Assembly: GCA_023150915.1 (NCBI GenBank)
Contig: JAKLKA010000059.1
Coordinates: forward strand, 1 to 62,326
Direction: 5' to 3'
DNA from: Polyangiaceae bacterium
Lineage (GTDB): Bacteria > Myxococcota_A > Polyangia > Polyangiales > Polyangiaceae
Length of the DNA: 62,326 nucleotides
Shown here: positions 50,617-60,127 of the stretch, one piece after another
How positions within the stretch are numbered: position 1 is the stretch's first letter
How the letters are laid out: each line of letters starts with the position of its first letter
Made by a program: the position numbers and the translations under genes
The notes under the pieces: model-generated
Seen by the model: the letters and a program-made list of their open reading frames with translations, nothing else
What the model was told of the DNA's origin: nothing
The model's database searches: none

Positions 50617-52968
50617 TCAGCCGGCGCGCACCCGTGCGGCCCGCTCGCGCACAACGGCCGAAAGGCGCTCGAATTCGGCCAGCCCGGCGAGGGGGCCGAG
50701 GACCGGGCAGCGCTCGACCCAATTCTGGTCAGAGAGCCCCGCGCTCACCGCCGACTCGAGCTGGCGCACCGCGCCCGGCAAGTCGCCCACGAACGCATTC
50801 AGCTCGGTGGCCAGCATGTGCTTGAAGGTCGCCAGGCGTGGCGCCTGGTCGCGTTGCGCAAACTGGGCGTCCATGAACGCGCGCACGTCGTCCGACACTT
50901 TGCCGGTGGCGATCACCGACAGCCCCGCTCGCGCGTACTTCACCGGGAGCAAGTCTTCCGCCGATTCGGGCACGGTGACGTCGCGGATGCGCTGCTGGGC
51001 GTCCGGAGACCAGAGCGCGAGCCGCACCCGCGACGCGATCTGCAGGGTCTTGGTCTGCTCGTCCTCGGCGGGGGCGCCCTCGAGCGCGTCGACCTCGGCC
51101 CAGCGCCCCGCGTAAGCGTGCAGGCGCGCCATGTGGTAGCGGCAGCGCAGCTCGGGATCGAGGGCCAGCGCCACGCGATAGCGGGCCAGCGCTTCCGCCG
51201 GGTCGTGGGCCTCGAGGGCAATCTCGGCCCACAGCTCGTGCGCTTCGGCCAGCTGGGGCGAGCGGCGCAGCGCTTGCGCCAAGAGCTGCACGGCGGCCGT
51301 GACGTCTTGCTCGACCAGGCGCACGGAGGCGAGCGCAAGCCAGCTCTCGCCGCGCTCGGGCGCCAGCGCCAGCGCACGCTCGGCCAGCGAGCGTGCTTCC
51401 CGCGCTTCCGCCGCGCCGCCGTCGTAATACCAGAGGCGGGCACGCGCTCGGGCGTAGGCGGCCAGCAGGGTGGCGTCGCCGGGCGCCCGGCGGTGGGCCT
51501 GCTCGAACAGCTCCACGGCGCGTCGCACCGGCTCGCGCCAGATCAATCGCAGCTCGTGCTTGCCGCGGAGGTAGAGGTCCACCGCGCTGGCGTCGCTGGG
51601 CGCTTCGCGCAGGGGCGCGGCGGCGTCCACGCCGAGCGCGGCAGTGATGGCATGGGCCGCCTCGTCGCTGACCACCAGCGCGTCGGCTTCGGGGCGGTCG
51701 AAGCGCCGGGCCCACAGCTGAAAGCCGTCCGAGACTCCGATCAGGCGGGTCGCGACGCGCAGCGACCCGCCGGCGCGCCGAACCGACCCGTCGACCACGA
51801 CCTGCACCCCCAGGCTGCTCCCCACCTCGCGCGGGTCTTTGCCGCCCAGGCCCAGCACGCTGGCCCGCGGACGCACCTTCAGCCCCGGAGACATGCTGAG
51901 CGTGTCGATCAGATCTTCAGTCAGGCCGTCGGCCAGGTAGTCGTCGCCCGGCGGGCCAGCGTTGCGAAACGGCAGCACCGCCAAGGTCTTCTCACCGGGC
52001 CGGGTGGCTGCTGCCGGGCTCTGGGGCTGCCATGCGCCGGAGGGATGCGACACGTGGAGCTCGTCGTACTGCGTGGGTGCGCCGGCGCTGAGCTCGGCCG
52101 AGACCCGCTCGACGCTCGGGTACCGGTCGTGCCGGTCCCGCGCCATGCAGCGCATCACCACTCGGCACAGGGCCTCGGGCAGATCGGGTCGGTCGCGGCG
52201 CGGATCGGGCGCGTCCAGCGTGAGCCGCGCCGACGCGATGGCGTAGGGCGACGTGCCCGTGAAGGGCATCGCGCCGGTGAGCATCTCGTAGATCAAGATC
52301 CCGAGGGCGTAGATGTCGGCACGGGCGTCGATGTCCGGCTGCGCCTCGACCTGTTCCGGTGCCATGTAGGCGGGCGTGCCCACCACCACGCCCGCCGTGG
52401 CGCGGCTGTCGGCGGCGTCGGCCCGGGCGCACGCGATTCCGAAGTCGGTGATCACCACCCGGCCCGTCTTCTCGATCAGCACGTTTTCGGGCTTCAGGTC
52501 CCGATGCACCACCCCCACGCCGTGGGCGGCCGCGAGCCCCGAGCACAGCGCAATCGCGATGGCGGTGGCTCGCGCCGGCGAGAGCCGCCCTTCGCGGCCA
52601 ATCAGCGCCGCCAGCGACTCGCCGTCCACGTACTCCATCGTCAAAAATCTCTCGCTTCCGTCCTCGCCGATGTCGAACGTCCGGGCCACGTTGGGGTGCG
52701 TGACCCGGCGCGCGAGCTTCACCTCGCGCCGGAAGCGCTCGAGCGTGCGCGGCGACGCGACCGAATCGGAGCGCAGCGTCTTGAGCGCCACCAGCTCTTC
52801 CAGCTCGCGATCGAACGCGCGGTACACGCTGCCCATGCCGCCGGAGCCCAGCAGGCCGAGAATCTCGTAGCGACCGTTCAAGATCACGTGCTCGCCCGAG
52901 ACCGAAGGCGCCGACCAAGGGGTCATGCCCATCGTAGAGTCGAGGTCGCGCGGTTCGTCTTGGCTCAT
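50617..52968 (-). CDS. Ser/Thr protein kinase with TolB-like and TPR domains
   Basis: 783 residues. Kinase domain about 34-295: glycine loop LLGSGGMGSVY, Lys63, HRDLKPEN with Asp157, DFGIA (175), GTPAYMAPEQ. Residues 325-445 resemble the TolB/FlgO-type domain found in adenylate-cyclase and transcription-factor fusions (LAVLPFRNAG, YLADGLTEDLIDTLS). About 480-760 are TPR helices (ALALDPE, LAYARARARLW). There is no TM helix, so it is cytoplasmic. ATG 52968 is chosen; upstream in-frame ATGs (53067 and beyond) would overlap the divergent murA. Signal and targets unknown. Confidence 0.93.
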   Translation of the reverse strand: MSQDEPRDLDSTMGMTPWSAPSVSGEHVILNGRYEILGLLGSGGMGSVYRAFDRELEELVALKTLRSDSVASPRTLERFRREVKLARRVTHPNVARTFDIGEDGSERFLTMEYVDGESLAALIGREGRLSPARATAIAIALCSGLAAAHGVGVVHRDLKPENVLIEKTGRVVITDFGIACARADAADSRATAGVVVGTPAYMAPEQVEAQPDIDARADIYALGILIYEMLTGAMPFTGTSPYAIASARLTLDAPDPRRDRPDLPEALCRVVMRCMARDRHDRYPSVERVSAELSAGAPTQYDELHVSHPSGAWQPQSPAAATRPGEKTLAVLPFRNAGPPGDDYLADGLTEDLIDTLSMSPGLKVRPRASVLGLGGKDPREVGSSLGVQVVVDGSVRRAGGSLRVATRLIGVSDGFQLWARRFDRPEADALVVSDEAAHAITAALGVDAAAPLREAPSDASAVDLYLRGKHELRLIWREPVRRAVELFEQAHRRAPGDATLLAAYARARARLWYYDGGAAEAREARSLAERALALAPERGESWLALASVRLVEQDVTAAVQLLAQALRRSPQLAEAHELWAEIALEAHDPAEALARYRVALALDPELRCRYHMARLHAYAGRWAEVDALEGAPAEDEQTKTLQIASRVRLALWSPDAQQRIRDVTVPESAEDLLPVKYARAGLSVIATGKVSDDVRAFMDAQFAQRDQAPRLATFKHMLATELNAFVGDLPGAVRQLESAVSAGLSDQNWVERCPVLGPLAGLAEFERLSAVVRERAARVRAG

Positions 52969-53065
52969 GGCCAGCGGCGAGCCAGCGTAGCGCGGATCGG
53001 GGGCGGTGACCCGCGGGCTTTTTCCTTGCCCTTTCGGCCTGCCGAGCGTAGGCGACGACGCAGTC

Positions 53066-54330
<1,265 letters not shown>

Positions 54331-54334
<4 letters not shown>

Positions 54335-54990
54335 GGCCGCTCACCGTCGCGATCCCGAAGGGTCGCGTCACCAAGCAGCTGGCGGCGCTGTTCGCCCGGG
54401 CCTCGCTCGACGCAGCCTGCATCTTGGCCGACGATCGCCGCCTGGTGCGTGACAGCGCCGACGGCCGCCTGCGCTTCTTGATGCTCAAGCCCGACGACGT
54501 TCCCACCTACGTCGAGTTCGGCGCCGCCGACCTGGGCGTCAGCGGGCGCGACGTGCTCTCGGAGCGGCGCTACGACCTCTACCAGCCGCTGGATCTGGGC
54601 ATTGGCCGCTGCCGCATGGTGGTGGCTGCACCCCGGGGCGCCCAGATCCCGGCGGTGCCTCGGGTGGCCACGAAGTACGCGCACATCGCGGCCGCGCACT
54701 TCGCCAAGCAGGGCGTCCAGGCCGAGATCATCTACGTGCAGGGCTCGGTCGAGCTGGCCCCGCTGGTCGGCCTGGCCCACCTGATCGTCGACCTGGTCGA
54801 GACCGGAACCACACTGGTCGAGAACGATCTGGAAGAGCGCGAGGTGGTGGCGGAGGTCTCCAGCGTGCTGGTGGCGAACCGCGCGCAGTTCAAGCTGCGT
54901 CGCGCCGAGATCGAGCCGCTGGTGCGGGCGCTGCGCGCAGCGGTCAGCCCGGGTCTCGACAGCAGCGAAAGCTCACGAAGTAGTAGGTGA
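54331..54990 (+). CDS. hisG: ATP phosphoribosyltransferase, short form
   Basis: First enzyme of histidine synthesis: joins ATP and PRPP. 219 residues: the short HisG_S type, which lacks the C-terminal regulatory domain and normally needs a HisZ partner that is not in the window. Motifs: [10 protein letters not shown]-x-[25 protein letters not shown] and the PRPP-loop [17 protein letters not shown] 54331 overlaps murA. The last 16 residues, rich in Ser/Arg, lie over the 3' end of the convergent FGE-like gene (47 bp), suggesting a lost original stop. No other his gene follows. Confidence 0.95.
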
Positions 54991-55837
54991 ACTCGGGCTC
55001 GTGGCTGGTCGTCACCGGGCGGCAGGCGTTGCGCACGTGGCCCCAGGCGCCGCCCTTGAGCGCCGAGAAGCGTCCCTTCTCTTCGGGGCGGTCGCGATCG
55101 GCCAGCACCCATTCGTCCACGTTGCCGGTCAGGTCGTGCACGCCGTATCCGCTGACACACCCGGGCTTGTGCCCGCTCGGCACGCTGCGATCGAGCCGCG
55201 CCAGCTCGGCGTCGCGCACGCCGGGGTCGTCCGAGTAGATCTTCTTCAAGCTCGGGTCGACCCAGGCGTTGTCGAAGTTGCACTTCTCGGCCGAGCGCTC
55301 CCAGCCATAGGGGAAGGGCAGCTCGCCGGGGCCTTCACAGGCGGCCGTCCACTCGCTCTCGTAGCAGAGGCGCTTGCCCTTCGCCGCGCACAGCCCGCTG
55401 GCGTCGTAGAAGCTGACCATCACCGGCGGGTGCGCGCCCTTCTCGTTCGGGTACTCGTAGCGATCGATGCAGAAGTCCAGGGGCAGACGCGGCCCCGTGC
55501 ACCGCGTGCTGCCGGGCTCGAAGCGATGACAGATGGTGATGTGGTTCGCCTTGTCGTACTCGCTCTTGCGGCACTGTCGATCGACCTTGGTGCAGAAGTC
55601 GCGGGCCACGTGCAGCATGTCGGCGGGGCAGCGCGCGCTCGCCGAAGCGTCGGCGGGTGCAGCGACGCCGCCATCGGCCAAGGGGGGCGTGGCCGCATCG
55701 ACGCCCGTCGCGGGCGGCGGCGCCGGCGGGCCCGCCAGGGCGGGGTCGGGGCCTTCGGCCGGCGGCGGCCGAACGGCACACGCCCCGCCCACCAGCGCGG
55801 CGAGCGCAATCGGGCGAGCAAAGCGAGGGCGGCGCAC
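54944..55837 (-). CDS. FGE-fold lipoprotein
   Basis: 297 residues from GTG 55837. Signal ends LVGGACA (lipid Cys), a Pro/Ala spacer, a small Cys-containing region (CPADMLHVARDFC, RQCRKSE), then an FGE/SUMF1 fold: LDFCIDRYEYPNEKG, GKRLCYESEWTAACEG, DLTGNVDEWVLAD, KGGAWGHVRNACRP and a final SFRCC. Compared with catalytic FGE, the first active-site Cys is replaced by His (GGAWGH) while the second (NAC) is kept, so a non-catalytic or altered activity is expected. It ends the operon that starts with the small protein at 56634 and overlaps hisG by 47 bp. Confidence 0.8.
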   Translation of the reverse strand: MRRPRFARPIALAALVGGACAVRPPPAEGPDPALAGPPAPPPATGVDAATPPLADGGVAAPADASASARCPADMLHVARDFCTKVDRQCRKSEYDKANHITICHRFEPGSTRCTGPRLPLDFCIDRYEYPNEKGAHPPVMVSFYDASGLCAAKGKRLCYESEWTAACEGPGELPFPYGWERSAEKCNFDNAWVDPSLKKIYSDDPGVRDAELARLDRSVPSGHKPGCVSGYGVHDLTGNVDEWVLADRDRPEEKGRFSALKGGAWGHVRNACRPVTTSHEPEFTYYFVSFRCCRDPG

Positions 55838-55873
55838 GGTGGGGCTCGCCCGGGTCTCTATTCCAGCTGACGA

Positions 55874-56392
55874 CTACCGTCCACCGCCGGCGTCCGCGCT
55901 TCCGTCCACGCCGGCGTCGGCGGCGCTGGGTGGTGGATCGAGCACCACCAGCGGGGTGAGGCGGCGCACGGCGCGCACACCCAGGCCGCGCACACGCAGC
56001 AGATCCGACACGCGCCGGAAGCGCTTGAGCCGAGCGCGCAGCTCGAGGATGGCTTCGGCTCGACGCTTGCCGATGCCGGGCAGGCGACGAAGGTCGTCCA
56101 CCTCGGCCAGGTTCAAGATCACCTTGCCGTCGGCGGTCAGGGCGGCGCTGGGGGTGCGGGGGCGCTCCACACCGGCGCGCGCCGGAGGCGGCGGTTCGGG
56201 TTCGGGCTCCGCGCTGGGCGCGCTCGGGGCGGCACCCCGGGCGACGGCCACGCCGCCGTCGCCCAGGATCATCGACGCCGCGCCGATGCCTGCGAGCCCG
56301 GTCATGAGCGCCGCGATGCCGGCGACCTTCAGCGCCACCGGGAACCACGGGCTCCGGGCGCTGGCAGCTGTCTCGTGCTCCGGGGTCGCCAT
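55874..56392 (-). CDS. ComEA-like membrane-anchored helix-hairpin-helix protein
   Basis: 172 residues. A TM/signal-anchor at about 17-42, a Pro/Glu-rich linker, then two helix-hairpin-helix motifs: LNLAEVDDLRRLPGIGKRRA and DLLRVRGLGVRAVRRL, the arrangement of ComEA, which binds incoming DNA in the periplasm. The C-terminal 20 residues are Asp/Ala/Gly-rich. ATG 56392 is used; GTG 56401 (in a GTGA overlap with the small gene upstream) is the other candidate. No ComEC, pilin or other uptake genes are adjacent. Confidence 0.85.
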   Translation of the reverse strand: MATPEHETAASARSPWFPVALKVAGIAALMTGLAGIGAASMILGDGGVAVARGAAPSAPSAEPEPEPPPPARAGVERPRTPSAALTADGKVILNLAEVDDLRRLPGIGKRRAEAILELRARLKRFRRVSDLLRVRGLGVRAVRRLTPLVVLDPPPSAADAGVDGSADAGGGR

Positions 56393-56397
56393 GACGC

Positions 56398-56634
56398 TCA
56401 CCCCAGCTCGGCCACGGCCTGGCCGCTCTTGTTGCTGTCGCGGCCCACCAGCGTGAGGTTGCTCTCGCGCGGGACCTGATCCCGAATCTGCAGCTCGCCC
56501 GAGACCGGCACCGCCTCCAGCTTGACGTTGATCGACCCGTCGCGGTTCACGAACCCGACGCCGATGCGCGTCCAGTGGTTCTTGCCGTTGCGCTGGGTGA
56601 TGACATAGGCAACCTTCAGTTTTCCGTCCTGCAT
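56398..56634 (-). CDS. Small conserved protein, unknown function
   Basis: 78 residues, no signal or TM. The sequence KVAYVITQRNGKNHWTRIGV, then FVNRDGSINVKLEAVPVSGE and ELQIRD, resembles a short beta-rich protein I have seen in other Myxococcota and Planctomycetes, always uncharacterised. ATG 56634 has the strongest Shine-Dalgarno in the window (GGAGGAC, minus strand, 56643-56649). First gene of an operon with the ComEA-like and FGE-fold genes. The many beta strands and basic patches could allow nucleic-acid binding, but this is a guess. Confidence 0.8.
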   Translation of the reverse strand: MQDGKLKVAYVITQRNGKNHWTRIGVGFVNRDGSINVKLEAVPVSGELQIRDQVPRESNLTLVGRDSNKSGQAVAELG

Positions 56635-56806
56635 GTTCGTGTCCTCCGTGGCCAGGGCGACGTGCCGCGGCCCTGTGCGCGAGGTTTGCGAAGGCCGTGC
56701 CAGGGCAAGGGCGGGCAAAAACCGGCTCGAACGCCGGCGCGGCGGCTGGCGAACCCCCGCTTCGCCATGGCGATCGCCACCGGACCTCGGCCATGATGCC
56801 AGCGTC

Positions 56807-58288
56807 ATGGTCACCGCGCGCGGACGGCGAGAGCTCGCGCGCACCGCGAGCTGGTCGTCGGTGCGCTCGGGGCTTTCGTGGCTGATCGGCGCGTGGCTGG
56901 TCCTGACGCTCGGCAGCGTGGGCGTGCAGCTGCAGAACATGCAGCTCGCCCCGGGGATCGCGGCGAAGGATCCGGGCGCGCTGATCGTGATGACGGTCGT
57001 GTCCGCGGGCTACCAGGCGTTCTACGTGCTGGTGTCGGTGGCGCTGGTGGTGGCGCTGGTGCGCCTGACGCGCGTGCCGCCGTCCTCGCGGGCGGTGACC
57101 CCGGCGGTGGTGGCCACGTTTTCGTTCGTGCTGGTCGGCCTTGCCAGCCTGGTGCTGCTCCTGGGCATGGGCAGTCGCAGCTCGGAGGCGATCTCGGAGC
57201 GCGAGCTGTGGCTGCTCGCCGCCGTGGCACGCACCGCGGGCCTGCTGGCGCTGGGGCTGGCGCTCACGCGCATGGCCGCGGCGCTCCGGGTTCGCCTGCC
57301 GCCCGCCGCGGTGGGCGCCACCTTCGCCTTCGTGCTGATCGACACCGCCTTCCCGCTGCATCGTCTGCTCACCTCGGCGACGGGGCCGCAGCCCGTGAGC
57401 CTGCGCACCGGGCTCATGGTGATCCAGATCGCGCTGGCGGCGCTGTTGATCGATCTCGCGCGCCGCGTGCGTCGGGCGGCTGCCAGCGCGCCCGACGAGC
57501 CGGCGCTGCCCCCCGCGCCCGAGGCCCCCGAGCCCGAGCTGCTGGCTCCAGACCCCGATTCCGCGCCCGAGGCCCCCGGGTCCGTGAGGCGGAACCTGGC
57601 GGCGCTCTTGGTGTTCGTGATGGTCGCGCTCTTTCCCGCCTGGGACGCGCTCATTGCTTCGACCTCGGTGGGCGCGCTGTCGGCGGCGCTGCGCGGCGCC
57701 ACCGGCACGGAAGCACCGACCAGCGCCCTCTTGTTCGGCGCCGGCGCCTTGGGGGCTGCGCTGATCGTGCGCCAGCTGATGGCGTCGTCGCCCTACGGTG
57801 CACGCGCCGTCTTCGTGCTCGCGGCGCTGGCGACGCTGGCCTACGCCGTGCCGCGCACCTACGAGCAGGCGCGCTATCGATCGTCGCTGGTCGACGCCTG
57901 GCCGGTGTGCGAAACCGGCGTCGATCACGACGGCAACCTGCCGAGCGCCGACGACATCTACCGCGGTGACTACGACGGACCGCGCCTGCCCGGGGGCGAG
58001 CCCTGCACCCGGGCGGCCGAGCGACGCGACCAGCACGAGGCGCTGGCACCGCGAGGTGAGTTCAGCGACGGCATCGTGCAGATCGGATCGCGCTTCCCCG
58101 ACGATCGCCGGCGCGTGCTCTGGGGCTGGCTCGCGCTCTTGCTGATCGTGGCGGGGGCCGGGGTGCAAGTGTTCCGCGCCGCGGGCGTGCGTGATGAGCC
58201 CCCGTCCCGGACGACCGCCGAGAAGGAAGACGATCCCGCCGCCGCCGGTTTGCCCGAGGAAAGCCCGCGTGATACCCGAGAGCCATGA
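56807..58288 (+). CDS. Polytopic membrane protein, unknown function
   Basis: 493 residues with about ten hydrophobic helices in two groups (residues 20-215 and 265-355, plus one near 445) separated by a Pro/Glu-rich linker. A soluble loop of about 80 residues before the last helix contains a Cys pair and an acidic stretch (VCETGVDHDGNLPSADDIYRGD), presumably periplasmic. There is a charged C-terminal tail. ATG 56807; the stop overlaps the DUF362 gene start (ATGA), so the two are coupled. No family recognised. Confidence 0.75.
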   Translation: MVTARGRRELARTASWSSVRSGLSWLIGAWLVLTLGSVGVQLQNMQLAPGIAAKDPGALIVMTVVSAGYQAFYVLVSVALVVALVRLTRVPPSSRAVTPAVVATFSFVLVGLASLVLLLGMGSRSSEAISERELWLLAAVARTAGLLALGLALTRMAAALRVRLPPAAVGATFAFVLIDTAFPLHRLLTSATGPQPVSLRTGLMVIQIALAALLIDLARRVRRAAASAPDEPALPPAPEAPEPELLAPDPDSAPEAPGSVRRNLAALLVFVMVALFPAWDALIASTSVGALSAALRGATGTEAPTSALLFGAGALGAALIVRQLMASSPYGARAVFVLAALATLAYAVPRTYEQARYRSSLVDAWPVCETGVDHDGNLPSADDIYRGDYDGPRLPGGEPCTRAAERRDQHEALAPRGEFSDGIVQIGSRFPDDRRRVLWGWLALLLIVAGAGVQVFRAAGVRDEPPSRTTAEKEDDPAAAGLPEESPRDTREP

Positions 58289-59346
58289 GCCTGACTCGCC
58301 GTGCGCTCCTCGCGGGTGCCTCTGCTCTCGCCGGCGCCGCCACCCTCGATGGTGACGCCCACGCCCAGGCCGCCGGCCCGCCCCTGGTCGCCACGCGCCC
58401 TGGCGGCTTCTTGCCGATGGATGCGCCCGGTCGCGTGGTGAAGGTCGCAGCCAAGGGGGGCGCCGAGTCCACCATGCAGCCCAACCTGCTCTGGCCCAAG
58501 GCCGACGTGGCCAAGCGCCTGCTCGAGAAGGCGATGATGGAGCTGACCGGCGCGTCCAACCTGGTCGAAGCGATGAAGCGGTTCATCAGCAAAGACGACG
58601 TGGTCGCCATCAAGCCCAACGGCATCGCCGGTCAGAAGGGCGCCACCATGGCGGTGAACTTCGAGCTCATCTTGCCGGTGGTCGAGGCGGTGATTGCCCT
58701 GGGCGTGCCGCCCGCCAAGATCATGGTCTACGAGCAGTACCCCTCTTACCTCTCGGGCTGCCGGGTGAACGTCAAGAACTTCAAGCTGCCGGCGGGTGTG
58801 CGGTCGACGACACACAACAACAACGACCACCCGATGAGCGAGATCAAGGTCTATCAGGGCGTGGGCACCAAGTATTGCCGGCAGCTGCTCGAGGCCACCG
58901 CGGTGATCGACATGACGCAGATCAAAGATCACTCGATCTGCGGCTACACCGGCACGCTCAAGAACATCACCCACGGCAACATCAACAATCCCGAAGACCA
59001 CCACGCGCACCTGGCGAGCCCGCAGATCGCCATGCTCTACAACCACCCGGCCGTCACCAGCCGTGTGCGCCTGCACATCAGCGACGCGTTCAAGGTGATG
59101 TACGACAAGGGCCCCCTCGACAAAGATCCGAAGACGCGCCTCGTGTACGGCGCGGTCTACGTCGCCACCGATCCGGTGGCGATGGACACGGTGGGGTGGC
59201 AATTGGTCGATCAGCTGCGCAAGGACAAGGGTCTGAAGAGCCTGAAAGACAGCAAGCGCGAGCCCCGCTACATCCGCACCGCCGGCGAGCTGGGCCTGGG
59301 CGTCGCCGACCCGGGCGCCATCCGGCTCAAGACCTTCGAAGTCTGA
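58285..59346 (+). CDS. Tat-exported DUF362-family protein
   Basis: 353 residues. The start MSLTRRALLAGASALAGAA is a twin-arginine-type signal (TRR followed by a hydrophobic run), so the protein is folded before export. The body is a DUF362 domain: VVAIKPNG, the LGVPPAKIMVYEQ segment, DMTQIKDHSICGYTGTLKN, and the late VATDPVAMDTVGWQ. Some DUF362 proteins carry ferredoxin-like Fe-S domains; none is visible here, though single Cys residues occur at SGC, YCRQ and SICG. ATGA overlap with the upstream membrane protein suggests a functional pair. Function unknown. Confidence 0.86.
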   Translation: MSLTRRALLAGASALAGAATLDGDAHAQAAGPPLVATRPGGFLPMDAPGRVVKVAAKGGAESTMQPNLLWPKADVAKRLLEKAMMELTGASNLVEAMKRFISKDDVVAIKPNGIAGQKGATMAVNFELILPVVEAVIALGVPPAKIMVYEQYPSYLSGCRVNVKNFKLPAGVRSTTHNNNDHPMSEIKVYQGVGTKYCRQLLEATAVIDMTQIKDHSICGYTGTLKNITHGNINNPEDHHAHLASPQIAMLYNHPAVTSRVRLHISDAFKVMYDKGPLDKDPKTRLVYGAVYVATDPVAMDTVGWQLVDQLRKDKGLKSLKDSKREPRYIRTAGELGLGVADPGAIRLKTFEV

Positions 59347-59430
59347 ACGGATTCCACGGGGCTCCGCGCCCTCCGTTGGCGCCCGCCGCGGCCCAGTCCA
59401 TCATTGGGGCAGGTGGTCCGTCCAACCGTC

Positions 59431-60123
59431 ATGTCCCGGCCGTGGTTGCCCTTCGCCGCAGCGCTGTGCGCCGCCTGCGGCTCGAGCGGGGTGCCGCCGC
59501 AGCCCCCTGGCACGCCGCCGCGGGCCGAGACGGTGACCGTGGCCGAGCCCGGCGGCAACGCGCACGACCCGCACTTTGCCGCGCTGGACCGGCAGTCGAA
59601 AGAGCCCTGGGGCGAGCGCAACGACAAGGACAACCAGCTGCTGGTGCCGCTGCCCGACGCACCCAAGTGGAAGCGCGTGCGTTACTGGGGCGTCGAGCAC
59701 TTCTTGGGCTTTCGCTACGGCGACGATCACCATGTGCTGGCGCTGGCGTTCGTGCACGATGTCGAGCCGGGCACCCCGGTCGACAGCCGCACCTGCATTC
59801 GCCGCTTCGAGACCTGGGCGCGCGGGCAGTCCAAGGCGTTCGAGCCCAAGCTCGAGGCCATCGGGGAGCGCACCGCCAAGTGGCGCGACAAGCCCCTCAG
59901 CGTTCACTTCGTCGACGGCTATGCCGACGTCGGCTTCTCGCGCCGCGAGTTCTCCGCCGCCTGGGCCGCGTATCCGGCCTACCCCGACGCCTGCCTGATC
60001 TTCGCCGTGGCGGTGCCCTGGCGCGACCAGCCCGAGGCCGCGCGCAAGGTTCGCGACCGGTTCTTGACCGAGGCCTTCGAGCGCGTGAACCCGCTCACGC
60101 CGGTCAAGGCCGTGCGAAAGTAG
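59431..60123 (+). CDS. Lipoprotein, unknown function
   Basis: 230 residues. Signal ends ALCAACG with a lipidated Cys, a short Pro spacer, then one globular domain: RVRYWGVEHFLGFRYGDDHHVLALAFVHD, CIRRFETWARGQ, and HFVDGYADVGFSRREFSAAWAAY. A Cys at CIRRF and one at ACLIF could bond. ATG 59431 gives the signal directly; an ATG 27 bp earlier is less apt. It lies 84 bp after the DUF362 gene. No family recognised. Confidence 0.78.
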   Translation: MSRPWLPFAAALCAACGSSGVPPQPPGTPPRAETVTVAEPGGNAHDPHFAALDRQSKEPWGERNDKDNQLLVPLPDAPKWKRVRYWGVEHFLGFRYGDDHHVLALAFVHDVEPGTPVDSRTCIRRFETWARGQSKAFEPKLEAIGERTAKWRDKPLSVHFVDGYADVGFSRREFSAAWAAYPAYPDACLIFAVAVPWRDQPEAARKVRDRFLTEAFERVNPLTPVKAVRK

Positions 60124-60127
60124 CGGG

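Noticed and set aside
50476-53005. The first part of a very long plus-strand open frame running to hisG
   Set aside because: It is antisense to the Ser/Thr kinase and TSP3 genes; only its last 220 codons (hisG) are real.
53006-53065. Extended murA start or a longer kinase start overlapping murA
   Set aside because: The added residues are not conserved in either family and would make the divergent genes overlap; the starts at 53066 and 52968 leave room for promoters.
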